DNA of 64,000 nucleotides from a bacterium (GTDB taxonomy: Bacteria; Armatimonadota; Zipacnadia; Zipacnadales; UBA11051). Both the position numbers and the translations under genes were made by a program. The notes beneath the pieces were generated by a model that did no database searches, was not told the DNA's origin, and saw only the letters and a program-made list of their open reading frames with translations. Location of the stretch: assembly GCA_030604405.1 (NCBI GenBank), contig JAUVVY010000009.1, positions 1-64,000 on the forward strand, in the 5' to 3' direction. Below are positions 37,365 through 46,897 of the stretch, piece by piece; position 1 is the stretch's first letter, and every line of letters starts with the position of its first letter.

Positions 37365-37410
37365 CATTCTCCCCTTTCCCTGCGGGAGAGGGGCGCGGGG
37401 GTGAGGGCGC
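37365..37410. repeat. Second REP-like family: ctcccctttccctgcgggagaggggcgcgggggtgagggc
   Basis: Imperfect inverted repeat CTCCCC...CCCTGCGGG..GGGG in an intergenic region. Confidence 0.6.
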
Positions 37411-37453
37411 CTTTGCAATTGGGGGACACTACTAACAAGAATGGGGAAGACCC

Positions 37454-38596
37454 TTGAAACTGCTCCATATCGCTGACATTCATCTCGGGATCAAGGCCCT
37501 GGGCTTCGGCGACCGCGCCGATGATTTGCGCTGTCGCATTCAGACCGCCTTCGAGAATTCGCTACAGATTGCAGCCGAGCGCACCTGTGATGTCGTGCTT
37601 GTCGCCGGCGATCTGTTCGATTCTAACCGTGTCGGCCAGCGCACTTTGCATGCGGCGACATCCGCCCTGCAAGATCTGCTTGCCGCCGCCCCACAGACCC
37701 ATATCTTCCTTATCCCTGGCAACCACGACTGCCTGGGCGATGACAGCATCTATCACGCCGCCGAATTCTCCCAACTCGGCGACCGCTTTCACCTGTTCAC
37801 CGATCCGCAGGGCGAGACCGTCTATCTCGATCACCTCGATACCGCCATTCACGGCGTCCCGTTCGTATGCGATTTCAAGCAGCTTGATATCCAGCCGTTG
37901 GCAATGCTCTCGCCGCACCCTCAGGCCGCCCTCAACATCGCGATGCTTCACGTGGGAACACCGATGGCATACTGGGACGCTGCCGATGCTCCCAGTATCA
38001 GCCCTGAGCAGATTGCCGCCTCGGGCATGGACTATATCGCCCTGGGCCATTTTCACAATGCCCAGAACTGCGATGCCGGAGGCGTGGTCGCCCGCTATTG
38101 CGGCCCTCCTGAGCTGATCAATATGCAGAGCCCACCCGGGGCCGCGCTGCTGGTGGAGATGGGCGCTTCCGGGGTCAGTGTCGAACCTCTCCCTGTGGCC
38201 TCCCTGCGCCTCCAAGAGGCCGAAATCCTCGCTGCCGAGCTACGGTCCGAAGCCGACCTGGCCGAAAAGCTGCGCGAGTATGCGGCTCAAGACCTGGTCC
38301 TTGATGCCGAGATCGTTGGCATGTTGCCGCTTGGCGTGCGGCTGCAGATTGAGCAGCTTGCCGAGGAGCTGGCCGACGATTTCTACCGGCTCAACCTTAC
38401 CGACAACACCGCCGTCGGCGAGCTCGATATTGACGAAGCCGAGTATCCTGAGCAGTACGTCACGGGCAAGTTCATCCGCCTGATGCAGGAGCGCATCGAG
38501 CAGGCACAGGACGCCGGTGACGAACCTGCCGCACGCATCGCCGCCGAAGCACTGCGCCTGGGTGCGCATCTGCTGCAGGGCGGTGAACTGGAATGA
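37454..38596 (+). CDS. Metallophosphoesterase/DNA repair exonuclease, SbcD/Mre11/YhaO-like (TTG start)
   Basis: LLHIADIHLGIKALG; VVLVAGDLFDSNRVG; FLIPGNHDC; ALGHFHNAQN. Confidence 0.9.
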   Translation: MKLLHIADIHLGIKALGFGDRADDLRCRIQTAFENSLQIAAERTCDVVLVAGDLFDSNRVGQRTLHAATSALQDLLAAAPQTHIFLIPGNHDCLGDDSIYHAAEFSQLGDRFHLFTDPQGETVYLDHLDTAIHGVPFVCDFKQLDIQPLAMLSPHPQAALNIAMLHVGTPMAYWDAADAPSISPEQIAASGMDYIALGHFHNAQNCDAGGVVARYCGPPELINMQSPPGAALLVEMGASGVSVEPLPVASLRLQEAEILAAELRSEADLAEKLREYAAQDLVLDAEIVGMLPLGVRLQIEQLAEELADDFYRLNLTDNTAVGELDIDEAEYPEQYVTGKFIRLMQERIEQAQDAGDEPAARIAAEALRLGAHLLQGGELE

Positions 38597-40770
38597 AGAT
38601 TTCCCGCCTCAGCGTTACCGCCTTCAAGGGCCTGGCCGATGGTGCCTATGATCTGGCGGCCGGCTTCAGCGTCATCCGCGGCCCCAACGAGGCCGGCAAA
38701 TCCAGCTTCCAGCAGGCGATTCTTGCCGGCTTGTTCGGTGACCCGACCAGCTCCGCCGCCCGGTACGATCTGATCCACTCGTGGCAGGCGGGCCGCAAGT
38801 GTAGAATCGTGCTCAATCTGGATGCGGAGGGCGAAGAGTACGAACTTGTGCGCGACTTCGAATCCGGCGAATCTTTACTGACATCACTGGCAGGCGGAGC
38901 TGTGACATCCGGTCGCGATCCCGTAAAGGCTGCTCTTGCCGAAATCGCCGGTCTCGGCTCGGAGCCGGTCTATACGACCACTGCCTGTCTCAAGCAGCAG
39001 GACCTGGCAGAGCTGAGTGCCGGCGCCGATCTGAGGGACATGCTGCAGAAGACCATGACCGGCGGCGATGACGAAGCAAATGTCTCGGCGGCACTCAAGA
39101 AACTGGACAAGGAGATAACCGAAAAGTTCAGAAAGGGTCGCAGAGGCGGAGAAAAGGGCCCGTGGCTGGCTGCCGAGGCAGAGCTTGAAGACAGGCGCGA
39201 GCGTCAGGTCGAAATCCACGAGCAGGTCGGCAGGACCGTCGAGGCCCGTAACACCATCGCGACTCACGCCGACGAGTTCGAGGAAAAGCAGAAGGCCCTC
39301 GCCAGCCAAAAGGCTTTGCTCGACCGCGTCCAGGATCGCCGGGAAAAGCAGGAACAATACGATGAGCTTGAAACCAAATGCAAGGAACTACAGGCTCGCA
39401 TCCAGGAGGCCGAAAAGCTACACCAGGCCATTGCCCAGCGCGAGGCCCAGCTTGCCGAGCTCCCGGCCGTTGATCCCAAGATCGCCGATGACCTCAAGGC
39501 CGTCAAAGCCGAGCTAGGCAGCAGCGAAAGCCAGCTCCAGGAATTTGAAAAGCAGATAGCCAGACTTGAAGACCAGGCCCGCGCCCTGGGTGAAGACAGC
39601 CAGAAAGCGGCTGCACAGGCCACGAGGCGTCGTACCGCCGCCATCGGCCTGGCAAGCTCACTCATCATCGTTGCGCTCTCGCTTTGGCAGGGGCTATCCG
39701 GGGTTGTCTTGGCCTGGGCATTTGTGGTTCTGGCACTTCTGGGCGGCGCGTTCAGCTTGGCGATGATATTGCGGACCAGGGGGCGCAGCAGCAGTGACAT
39801 TGAGGCTCAAATCAGCGGCCTCGAAGGCCGGCGCAGCCAGCTTGAAGAGCAGATGGCGAGACTGCGCGCGACACAGTCCGAAGCCCAACAGGCGGTCGAG
39901 GCTGCACTGCAGCAGGCCGGAATTGCGACGTTGGAGGATTATCTGCACGCTGCTGAGCAACGAGCAGACCTCGTGGAGCAGAACGAGAGAGATGCAAGCA
40001 AGCTGTCCGGCGTGCTCGGCGACATAGAACTCAAAGATCTGCAGGAGACGCTTAGCCAGCTCAATCTTGACCGGATGGCGCTCAGGGAGCTACTTGAGAG
40101 CCCGGAAATGGTGGCCGCCGAAATGGAGCCTGCTGAGCTCCGCGCCCTTGAAGCCGAAATCGAGGAACTTGAGGAGGACCTGCGCAGCCTCGATGACAAG
40201 CTGCGCAACGCTCGTGCCGTGCTTGCGCAGGCGCGCTATGATGTCGAGGACGAAATCCGCATTGATGAAGAGGTCGCCGCCGCGCAGCAGCGTGTTGACC
40301 GCCTGGCCCAATACCAGGAACTCCTTGCCCTGACCACCGAAGTGCTCGAAGAGGCTCGCGAGCAGACCATGCACAGTGCCATTGACGCCGTAGGCCCGAC
40401 CATCAACGATTACCTGGCGGTGCTCACGGATGGCCGCTACGACCAGGTGCAGATCGGCGACGACCTTGCGCCGGTCGTGTACTCGCAGGAAAAGTCTGAC
40501 TTCGTGGACCCTGAGAAGGAACTCAGCCTCGCCACCAAAGAGCAGGTGTATCTGGCTTGCCGCCTCGCCTTTACCAGCCTGCTGTGGGAGACAGACGGCC
40601 CGCCCATCCTGCTCGATGACCCACTGGTGAATTTCGACTCAGCCCGCAAGGCGAAGGCTCTGGCGCTGCTGAAGCAGATCGCCGAAGGTCGCCAGGTGGT
40701 ACTGTTCACGTGTTCAGAGCAATACGATCAGGCGGCTGATGAGGTAATCGTTCTTGAAGGTCCGGATTAG
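38593..40770 (+). CDS. Coiled-coil AAA ATPase, Rad50/SbcC/YhaN-like with central TM hairpin
   Basis: RGPNEAGKSSFQQAIL Walker A; Walker B PPILLDDPLVNFD; long coiled coils flanking AAIGLASSLIIVALSLWQGLSGVVLAWAFVVLALLGGAFSLAMIL; ATGA overlap with the upstream gene. Confidence 0.9.
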   Translation: MKISRLSVTAFKGLADGAYDLAAGFSVIRGPNEAGKSSFQQAILAGLFGDPTSSAARYDLIHSWQAGRKCRIVLNLDAEGEEYELVRDFESGESLLTSLAGGAVTSGRDPVKAALAEIAGLGSEPVYTTTACLKQQDLAELSAGADLRDMLQKTMTGGDDEANVSAALKKLDKEITEKFRKGRRGGEKGPWLAAEAELEDRRERQVEIHEQVGRTVEARNTIATHADEFEEKQKALASQKALLDRVQDRREKQEQYDELETKCKELQARIQEAEKLHQAIAQREAQLAELPAVDPKIADDLKAVKAELGSSESQLQEFEKQIARLEDQARALGEDSQKAAAQATRRRTAAIGLASSLIIVALSLWQGLSGVVLAWAFVVLALLGGAFSLAMILRTRGRSSSDIEAQISGLEGRRSQLEEQMARLRATQSEAQQAVEAALQQAGIATLEDYLHAAEQRADLVEQNERDASKLSGVLGDIELKDLQETLSQLNLDRMALRELLESPEMVAAEMEPAELRALEAEIEELEEDLRSLDDKLRNARAVLAQARYDVEDEIRIDEEVAAAQQRVDRLAQYQELLALTTEVLEEAREQTMHSAIDAVGPTINDYLAVLTDGRYDQVQIGDDLAPVVYSQEKSDFVDPEKELSLATKEQVYLACRLAFTSLLWETDGPPILLDDPLVNFDSARKAKALALLKQIAEGRQVVLFTCSEQYDQAADEVIVLEGPD

Positions 40771-40776
40771 TCGGGG

Positions 40777-41799
40777 TTACATCTCATACTCGCGCCGCTT
40801 GTGCAGCAGGTACAGGAAAAACGGCCCGCCAAGCATCGAGGTGATGATGCCGATTGGTATCTCGCCACCGAGGCGCGCTCCCAGGTCGGCAAGCGTCAGC
40901 AGCACTGCTCCGGTCAGGCCGGCCGTCGGCAGCAGCCAGCGGTGATCCGGCCCCACCACCAGCCGCGTAATATGCGGGATGATCAGTCCGATGAAGCCGA
41001 TGACCCCGGACACCGCCACCGCAGCCGCGGCCAGCAGCGACGACAGCGTCAGCAGTACCAGCTTGACCTGCTCGACATTCAGCCCCAGGTAGTGCGCCTG
41101 CTCATCGCCCAGCAGCAGGACGTTGAGGTCGCGCCCGTACAAATAGACCAGTGCGCATCCCAGTAGCGCGAACGGCCAGATCATCTCTACCTTCGCCCAG
41201 TCGGCATTGTTGAGGCTCCCCATCAGCCAATAGACTACTCTGTCCATCTGCCCCTGGCCGTAGGCAATCAGGATGAACGAAGAGGCGGCCGAGGCCATCG
41301 CGCCAACCGCAATGCCGGTCAGCAGCAGCACACCCACCGGTGTCCGGCCGCCTCGTCGTGAGAGCAGATAGACCAGGGCCGTCACTGCCAGCGCACCCAC
41401 GAACGCCGACACCGTCACCGAGCTCAGGCGCCACAGCCAGAAGTTGAAGCCGAGCATGATCGCTGCGGTCGCGCCCAAGGCGCCACCTGCCGACACCCCG
41501 ATTATCGAGGGCGCCGCCATCGGGTTCTGGAAAAACGCCTGCATCACCACTCCCGCCACTGCCAGGCACGCGCCCACTAACATCCCTAAGAGCAGTCGCG
41601 GCAGGCGGATGTCACGGACGATGGTAATGTCTTGTGTTTCGATATCAGGCGCGGCTTGCTGTCCGCTGGCAAGGGTCCACATCACCCGCAGCGCCTTATG
41701 CGCCGACATCCCGGAGGTGCCGTGGGTTGAGGACAACACGAAGACCGCGAATGTCGCCACTAACAGCGCCACGACCATGATGCCGCCGCGTGTGTTCAT
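40777..41799 (-). CDS. btuC: FecCD/BtuC-family ABC transporter permease
   Basis: RLPRLLLGMLVGACLAVAGVVMQAFFQNPMAAPSIIGVSAGGALGA; GFIGLIIPHITRLVVGPDHRWLLP. Confidence 0.92.
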   Translation of the reverse strand: MNTRGGIMVVALLVATFAVFVLSSTHGTSGMSAHKALRVMWTLASGQQAAPDIETQDITIVRDIRLPRLLLGMLVGACLAVAGVVMQAFFQNPMAAPSIIGVSAGGALGATAAIMLGFNFWLWRLSSVTVSAFVGALAVTALVYLLSRRGGRTPVGVLLLTGIAVGAMASAASSFILIAYGQGQMDRVVYWLMGSLNNADWAKVEMIWPFALLGCALVYLYGRDLNVLLLGDEQAHYLGLNVEQVKLVLLTLSSLLAAAAVAVSGVIGFIGLIIPHITRLVVGPDHRWLLPTAGLTGAVLLTLADLGARLGGEIPIGIITSMLGGPFFLYLLHKRREYEM

Positions 41800-42602
41800 G
41801 GTCGCTCACCCTCTGCAGGCGCGGATGCGACTGTGACGCGCGGGCGTCCCGCCGGTGTGCGATCCACCAGCACCTTTGCCCCGTAAATCGCCTCAATCCG
41901 CGCGACAGTGAATATCTCCTCAGGCGAGCCGTCGGCGACCAGGCGGCCGTCCTTGAGAAGCGCAACACGGTCGAAGAACGCCGCTGTCAGGTTGAGGTCA
42001 TGCGACACGCACAGTATGGTCTTGCCGTGCTCGGCGTTGAGTTCGCGCAGCAGTTGCAGAATCTGGAGTTGGTGGTTTATGTCCAGGAAGGCCGTCGGCT
42101 CGTCGAGGAGCATTATCGGCGTCTGCTGGGCCAGACAGCGCGTGATGGTCAGCCTCTGCAGTTCGCCGGCGGAGAGTTCCGTCACCGGCCGGTCGCGTAG
42201 ATGCTCGGTATCAGTGTCGCGCATCGCGGCGGCGGCGACTTGGCGGTCCTCAGCGCTTTCGCCCTGCAGTCGGCCCAGGTGCGGAGTGCGCCCCATCATC
42301 ACATATTCCAGGACCGTAAATGAGAACAGGAGGCTGCTCATTTGTGGGACTACAGCGATGTGCCGCGCGATCTCTCGGCGAGTGTAGCTTCCCAGCGGCT
42401 TACCATACAGCAGCACCTGGCCGTTGGTAGCCGGCAGCACTCCGGCAAGCGCCCGCACCAGCGTGCTTTTGCCAGACCCGTTAGGTCCCAGCAGTGCGAT
42501 CATCTCGGCGCTGGCGACGCTCAGATCAACGCCGTGCAGCACCTGTCGCTGCTCGTAGCCGGTGACCAGATCGCGCGCCTCTAAGACTGCTTCGCCGCTC
42601 AT
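41796..42602 (-). CDS. btuD: Iron-siderophore/cobalamin-type ABC transporter ATP-binding protein
   Basis: LLGPNGSGKSTLVRALAG; LSAGELQRLTITRCLAQ; IMLLDEPTAFLDINHQ; start MSGEAVLEA at 42602. Confidence 0.92.
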   Translation of the reverse strand: MSGEAVLEARDLVTGYEQRQVLHGVDLSVASAEMIALLGPNGSGKSTLVRALAGVLPATNGQVLLYGKPLGSYTRREIARHIAVVPQMSSLLFSFTVLEYVMMGRTPHLGRLQGESAEDRQVAAAAMRDTDTEHLRDRPVTELSAGELQRLTITRCLAQQTPIMLLDEPTAFLDINHQLQILQLLRELNAEHGKTILCVSHDLNLTAAFFDRVALLKDGRLVADGSPEEIFTVARIEAIYGAKVLVDRTPAGRPRVTVASAPAEGERP

Positions 42603-42615
42603 TGGGCTCCGTTTC

Positions 42616-43680
42616 CTACTGAGGTGCATTCTCCGCACCATTTTGCGGATGCAGAAGCTCCACCATCTGCTCCAGCGCCTGCAGCAGTCGCGGGCCGGGG
42701 ATGGTTATGAGGTCATCATCAATGACGTACACGCGCCCGTCTTTGACCGCGGGAAGCTGGGCCCATGCGGGGTCTTTGCGCAACTGCGCCAGCAGCTTCT
42801 CCGGGCTGTGTGCTCGCTCATCGCCGGCGTGAGCGGACGAGAATATCAAGACCTGTGGTGAGGCCGCCAGCACCGTTTCCTTCGACACCTGGGGCCAGGG
42901 CTGGTCTGCTCCGGCGACCCTGGCCGCGATTACTTGCTCTCCGCCGGCGTCTTCAATCAGGCTGGCGATAAACGAGCCCTTGCCGGCCACAAAAAGCGGG
43001 TCCAGCGACAGCACAAACACGGTCCTGGGCCGGCCCTTTTCGGCCACCGCTACGCGTGCTCTCGCGACCGCGCCCCACCTTCGCCACTGCAGTAGAGCCA
43101 CTACATCGGCTGCCACCATGGCATTGCCGGTCAGCCGCCCGAACATCTTCATACACGAAAACACGTCCTCCAGAGTCTGCGGATCAACGGCAAGCACCTG
43201 CATGCCGAGGTCTCGCAGCTTTTGCAGCACCTCTTGCGCTGTGCCGCGCGAGGTGATAATCAAATCCGGCTGCATGCTCACTATTTTCTCATAATCGGGG
43301 GTCAGAATATCACCGATTTTCGGCTTGCGGAGCATCTCAGGCGGATAGTCTGTATATTTGTCAACCGCTGCTATGTGGCTCGCCGCGCCGATTTCACATA
43401 GCATCTCGGCGATGTTCGGCTGCATGGTTACAATGTTGAGAGCCGGCCCATCCAATTCGATATCCGACCCGTGGGCGTTGGGGAAGGTCTGTGGCCACGT
43501 CTCACCGCGTGAAGTCATCTGTGGAGCGTGTGGCGGCGGTTGGGCTGGGCCTTCTTGCGTTCTTGGCTGACAGCCGCCGATGGTGAGCATTGCCGCGGTT
43601 GTCGCCGCCAGGGCGAGCAATAGGTGGCTGCTCAGCCTTGGCGCTCTCCGTGTCGTGGGTCTGTTGAGTGGTGTGAACAT
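42616..43680 (-). CDS. btuF: Periplasmic cobalamin/siderophore-binding protein (BtuF-like)
   Basis: Signal/lipoprotein-like LAATTAAMLTIGGCQ; LNIVTMQPNIAEMLCEIGAASHIAAVDKYTDYPPE; immediately downstream of the cobalamin riboswitch. Confidence 0.9.
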   Translation of the reverse strand: MFTPLNRPTTRRAPRLSSHLLLALAATTAAMLTIGGCQPRTQEGPAQPPPHAPQMTSRGETWPQTFPNAHGSDIELDGPALNIVTMQPNIAEMLCEIGAASHIAAVDKYTDYPPEMLRKPKIGDILTPDYEKIVSMQPDLIITSRGTAQEVLQKLRDLGMQVLAVDPQTLEDVFSCMKMFGRLTGNAMVAADVVALLQWRRWGAVARARVAVAEKGRPRTVFVLSLDPLFVAGKGSFIASLIEDAGGEQVIAARVAGADQPWPQVSKETVLAASPQVLIFSSAHAGDERAHSPEKLLAQLRKDPAWAQLPAVKDGRVYVIDDDLITIPGPRLLQALEQMVELLHPQNGAENAPQ

Positions 43681-43705
43681 GACAGCGCTCTCACTGGTTG
43701 CGAAT

Positions 43706-43731
43706 AAAAAAAAGGCCGCCTCGTGGCGGCC
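43706..43731 (-). terminator. Rho-independent terminator between riboswitch aptamer and btuF
   Basis: On the minus strand GGCCGCC-ACGA-GGCGGCC followed by an 8-T run. Confidence 0.9.
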
Positions 43732-43771
43732 TGTGATACACGCTGTTTTGCCCGCCCTCGAGGGCACATCA

Positions 43772-43935
43772 GGCTCGCAGGGCCGTCTCCTGGCTTCCGG
43801 ATCGTCCTAATCACCCGACCTTCCCGTGGGAGCATCCCGGTGGTCGTCGTGGGCTTTCGTACCCGGTCACAGTTGCGGGGCAGCGGCGGATTTGCACCGC
43901 CTTCCGTAGTGTCTATCAAACACTACTCTGCAAGC
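43772..43935 (-). promoter_or_regulatory. Cobalamin (AdoCbl) riboswitch
   Basis: Minus strand carries GGCGGTGCAAATCCGCCGCTGCCCCGCAACTGTGACCGGG...GAAGCCAGGAGACGGCC (B12 box) upstream of btuFCD. Confidence 0.93.
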
Positions 43936-43952
43936 TTATTCAGTTTGGGTTG

Positions 43953-43981
43953 AGTTTAGCACAGCAGCGGCGGCTTTGCAA
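43953..43981 (-). promoter_or_regulatory. Putative sigma70-type promoter for the riboswitch/btuFCD transcript
   Basis: TTGCAA-N17-TAAACT with extended TGC before the -10, just upstream of the aptamer. Confidence 0.65.
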
Positions 43982-43995
43982 CTGCGCCGTTTCGT

Positions 43996-44023
43996 TTGAC
44001 AACGTCGGACTATGTGGTATAAT
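43996..44023 (+). promoter_or_regulatory. Perfect-consensus sigma70-type promoter
   Basis: TTGACA (43996-44001)-N16-TATAAT (44018-44023) with extended TGG immediately before the -10. Confidence 0.8.
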
Positions 44024-44029
44024 GTATTT

Positions 44030-44098
44030 GGTGATCTGAACCTCGGCTCATCCGGGTATTAGGATCCCTCCGGGCAGCGCAAGCTGCCCTTTCTTTTT
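44030..44098 (+). ncRNA. Candidate ~70-nt small RNA
   Basis: Starts about 7 nt after the consensus -10 and ends in the GGGCAGC-GCAA-GCTGCCC-TTTCTTTTT terminator; no ORF of meaningful length between. Confidence 0.6.
44072..44098 (+). terminator. Rho-independent terminator
   Basis: 7-bp perfect stem GGGCAGC/GCTGCCC, GCAA loop, T-rich tail on the + strand only. Confidence 0.85.
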
Positions 44099-44100
44099 GG

Positions 44101-44868
44101 TCATATGCGAACGAAGCCTCTGGGGTCAGATGAGGAAGCTGCCGTGCAGAATATTGGCTGCAGCCTGTTGCAGTAGTTGTGCCCTGCCTTCTTCTTCATG
44201 TACGGATTTGGTGACAACTCCTGATAGACCAGGTATGCAGCCAGGTCCGCCGCCTGGATGAAGTATGAATGTGCCGAGTCTCGGAAATTCGGGTCCTCTA
44301 TGATTCGTTGAACTGTGAGATTTCGGGATCCGGGGCCGAACTGACGCTGGTGCGGTACTGGATTCCAGTGACGCATCTTGCGCAGAAGGACGGTCAGTTT
44401 CTTGTCATCAGTATGGTCAGGAAACAGCATTCCACGCTCGTCAGGATTGGCCGGGCCCCTGAAGTTGCGATGGGACAACGTGTTCTCGAAGCGTTGCAGC
44501 AGAGCGCGCCAAGCGATCCCAAAGACATTGTAATCCGCGGCCTTGTTGGTTTTGTCCACGATGATCGTAATGAGATTGAGGTCGGCCAGCCCGGCCAGGC
44601 AATCGGCGAACTCCCGGATGATGGCCAAGCGATCGTATTTCTTAATCGCCACCAGTTTTCCTGGCCGACTTATCAGGTCGCCAGCGTGTAGCTCGTCCCG
44701 AACGCCGAGGCCAAACTTCGACTTGATCCCGCGACGGAAATCAATCAGCGTATGGAGCGCATCCTGCCACCTGAGTTCGTGAATGACCAGCCCAGTTAGA
44801 ACGAAGTAGTCGGTGGGTGAACCGACGAGGCCACAGTCGCCGCTTTCGTCAACGTACATCACATACAT
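44101..44868 (-). CDS. DUF3800 domain-containing protein
   Basis: N-terminal MYVMYVDESGDCGLVGSPTDYFVLTGLVI; C-terminal SYFIQAADLAAYLVYQ. Confidence 0.88.
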   Translation of the reverse strand: MYVMYVDESGDCGLVGSPTDYFVLTGLVIHELRWQDALHTLIDFRRGIKSKFGLGVRDELHAGDLISRPGKLVAIKKYDRLAIIREFADCLAGLADLNLITIIVDKTNKAADYNVFGIAWRALLQRFENTLSHRNFRGPANPDERGMLFPDHTDDKKLTVLLRKMRHWNPVPHQRQFGPGSRNLTVQRIIEDPNFRDSAHSYFIQAADLAAYLVYQELSPNPYMKKKAGHNYCNRLQPIFCTAASSSDPRGFVRI

Positions 44869-45061
44869 GGTCCGATGCACACACCTTCCGTCGAAGCCGG
44901 GCAGTGTAGCTACCCAGCAAACACTGTGGCCCGTGCGCAGATTGGGGTCCCGCTACAGGGCTTCCGGCCCCACCAATAACCGCGTGGGCGGCACGGGTGG
45001 TCTCGTGAACAGGGTAGCACTTATTGCTACCGGGCACAATCCGAATTCGCAGCGAATGGAA

Positions 45062-45092
45062 GCGGCCCCCGAACCGGTTGGTTGGGGGCCGC
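45062..45092 (-). terminator. GC-rich hairpin downstream of the trpB-like gene (possible terminator)
   Basis: GCGGCCCCC...GGGGGCCGC with internal AACC/GGTT; weak U-tract. Confidence 0.45.
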
Positions 45093-45128
45093 TGTAGTAA
45101 GTTTCGTTGACACTGCCATGCAGTCGGC

Positions 45129-46493
45129 CTACGCAGGCCCGGAAACCTCCGGAACGCTCTTCATTGCCTCGTCTATCTGTTCCTGCGGCAATTCGTAGTC
45201 CTCGAGCTCGCCGGTCAGGTAAGCCTCGTAGGCGGCCATGTCGAAGTGGCCGTGGCCGCTGTAGGCGATCACAATGCACTTCTCTTCGCCGGTCTCCTTG
45301 CACTTGAGGGCCTCATCAACGGTTGCTTTGATGGCGTGGGCGGTCTCCGGGGCTGGCACATGGCCTTCGCTGCGGGCCCAGGTGATTGCAGCCTCGAACA
45401 CCTCATTCTGATGGAAGGCGCGAGGCTCTATCACCTTTTGGGCAACGAGCAGAGAGACCAACGGCGCATCGCCATGGTAGCGCAGACCACCCGCATGAAT
45501 TGGCGGTGGCACGAAGGTGTGCCCCAATGTGTGCATCTTCACGAGCGGCGTCAGCTCGGCGGTGTCGCCGAAGTCGTAGCGGTACGGGGCACGGGTCAGC
45601 GTCGGGCAGGCGGTCGGCTCAGTGGCGATGATGTCAATGTCCTGGCCGTCGAGCTTATCTTTGACGAAGGGGAAGCAGAATCCGGCGAAGTTGGAGCCGC
45701 CGCCGACGCAGCCGATCAGCATATCCGGCTTCTCGCCGGCGATGGCGAGCTGCTTCTTCAACTCCAGCCCGTTGATCGTCTGGTGCAAAAGCACGTGGTT
45801 GAGCACACTTCCCAGCGAGTATTTCGTGTCGTCGTGGGTAGCGGCATCCTCGACGGCTTCGGAGATGGCGATGCCGAGGCTGCCGGGTGAATCGGGGTCC
45901 TCGGCGAGAATGGTGCGCCCGGCGTTGGTGCGGTCGCTGGGCGAGGGGATGCACTCTGCGCCCCATGTCTGCATCAGAAGGCGGCGGTACGGCTTCTGCT
46001 CATAGCTGATTCTGACCATGTAAACCAGGCACTCGATGTCAAACAGCGAGCACGCCAGCGAGAGCGCGCTTCCCCACTGTCCGGCGCCGGTCTCCGTGGC
46101 GATACGGCTGACGCCTTCCTGCTTATTGTAGTATGCCTGTGCGACGGCAGTATTCGGCTTGTGGCTGCCGGCCGGGCTGACACTCTCATTCTTGAAATAG
46201 ATGCGAGCGGGAGTACCGAGCTCCTCCTCGAGGGCGAGTGCGCGGTGCAGCGGGGTCGGTCGCCAGAGCTTGTATATCCGCATGATATCGTCCGGGATCT
46301 CGATCCACGGCTCCATGCTGACTTCCTGCATGATGAGTTCCATGGGGAACAACGGGGCGAGATCCTCAGGTCCGAGCGGCTGGCCGGTGCCGGGGTTCAA
46401 AGGCGGCATCAGCGGCGCCGGCAGGTCCGGGTTGATGTTATACCACGCCTGAGGTATCTCACTTTCCGGAAGGAATATCTTGGTGTCATCCAT
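45129..46493 (-). CDS. TrpB-like PLP-dependent enzyme (TrpB2 type)
   Basis: [71 protein letters not shown]. Confidence 0.92.
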   Translation of the reverse strand: MDDTKIFLPESEIPQAWYNINPDLPAPLMPPLNPGTGQPLGPEDLAPLFPMELIMQEVSMEPWIEIPDDIMRIYKLWRPTPLHRALALEEELGTPARIYFKNESVSPAGSHKPNTAVAQAYYNKQEGVSRIATETGAGQWGSALSLACSLFDIECLVYMVRISYEQKPYRRLLMQTWGAECIPSPSDRTNAGRTILAEDPDSPGSLGIAISEAVEDAATHDDTKYSLGSVLNHVLLHQTINGLELKKQLAIAGEKPDMLIGCVGGGSNFAGFCFPFVKDKLDGQDIDIIATEPTACPTLTRAPYRYDFGDTAELTPLVKMHTLGHTFVPPPIHAGGLRYHGDAPLVSLLVAQKVIEPRAFHQNEVFEAAITWARSEGHVPAPETAHAIKATVDEALKCKETGEEKCIVIAYSGHGHFDMAAYEAYLTGELEDYELPQEQIDEAMKSVPEVSGPA

Positions 46494-46897
46494 TTGCACT
46501 TGCCTCCTTGGTCATTTTCGCCGTGTTCGTAACGCTGCAGCACACCCCCGGCTCATCGGCCTCTGGCTCTCCTGCCATTCTCCGCCGACTACACTCACAG
46601 CGCTTTTTACGGGCCTGATGCCCGCTAGTGGCGACAGACTACTAGAGTCTCCCGGCAGGCGTGCCGGGAGCGTATTGGTGTATAATATTAAGCAACTGGC
46701 GCCACGATGTCAACCTCACGCCGCAATAAGGGTGTGTGAGGATTGTGGGTAGGTGACAATGAGGGGGGCTGCGGCTATCGGCATGGGCGCCATCTATCAC
46801 GGCCTGCGGCAGACTGGCCGCTCCGAAAGGCAACGAGCATGGACGGCGAAATGATTGCAAGTTAGAAGGTGAGTAGTCAGGTAGGTGAAGAACAATC

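Noticed and set aside
46649-46670. Perfect hairpin CTCCCGGCA-GGCG-TGCCGGGAG as a terminator
   Set aside because: No T-tract on either strand; could be a REP or operator-like palindrome but function is unsupported.
46681-46686. TATAAT upstream of the heparinase gene
   Set aside because: No convincing -35 at proper spacing and ~210 bp from the start codon; left unannotated.
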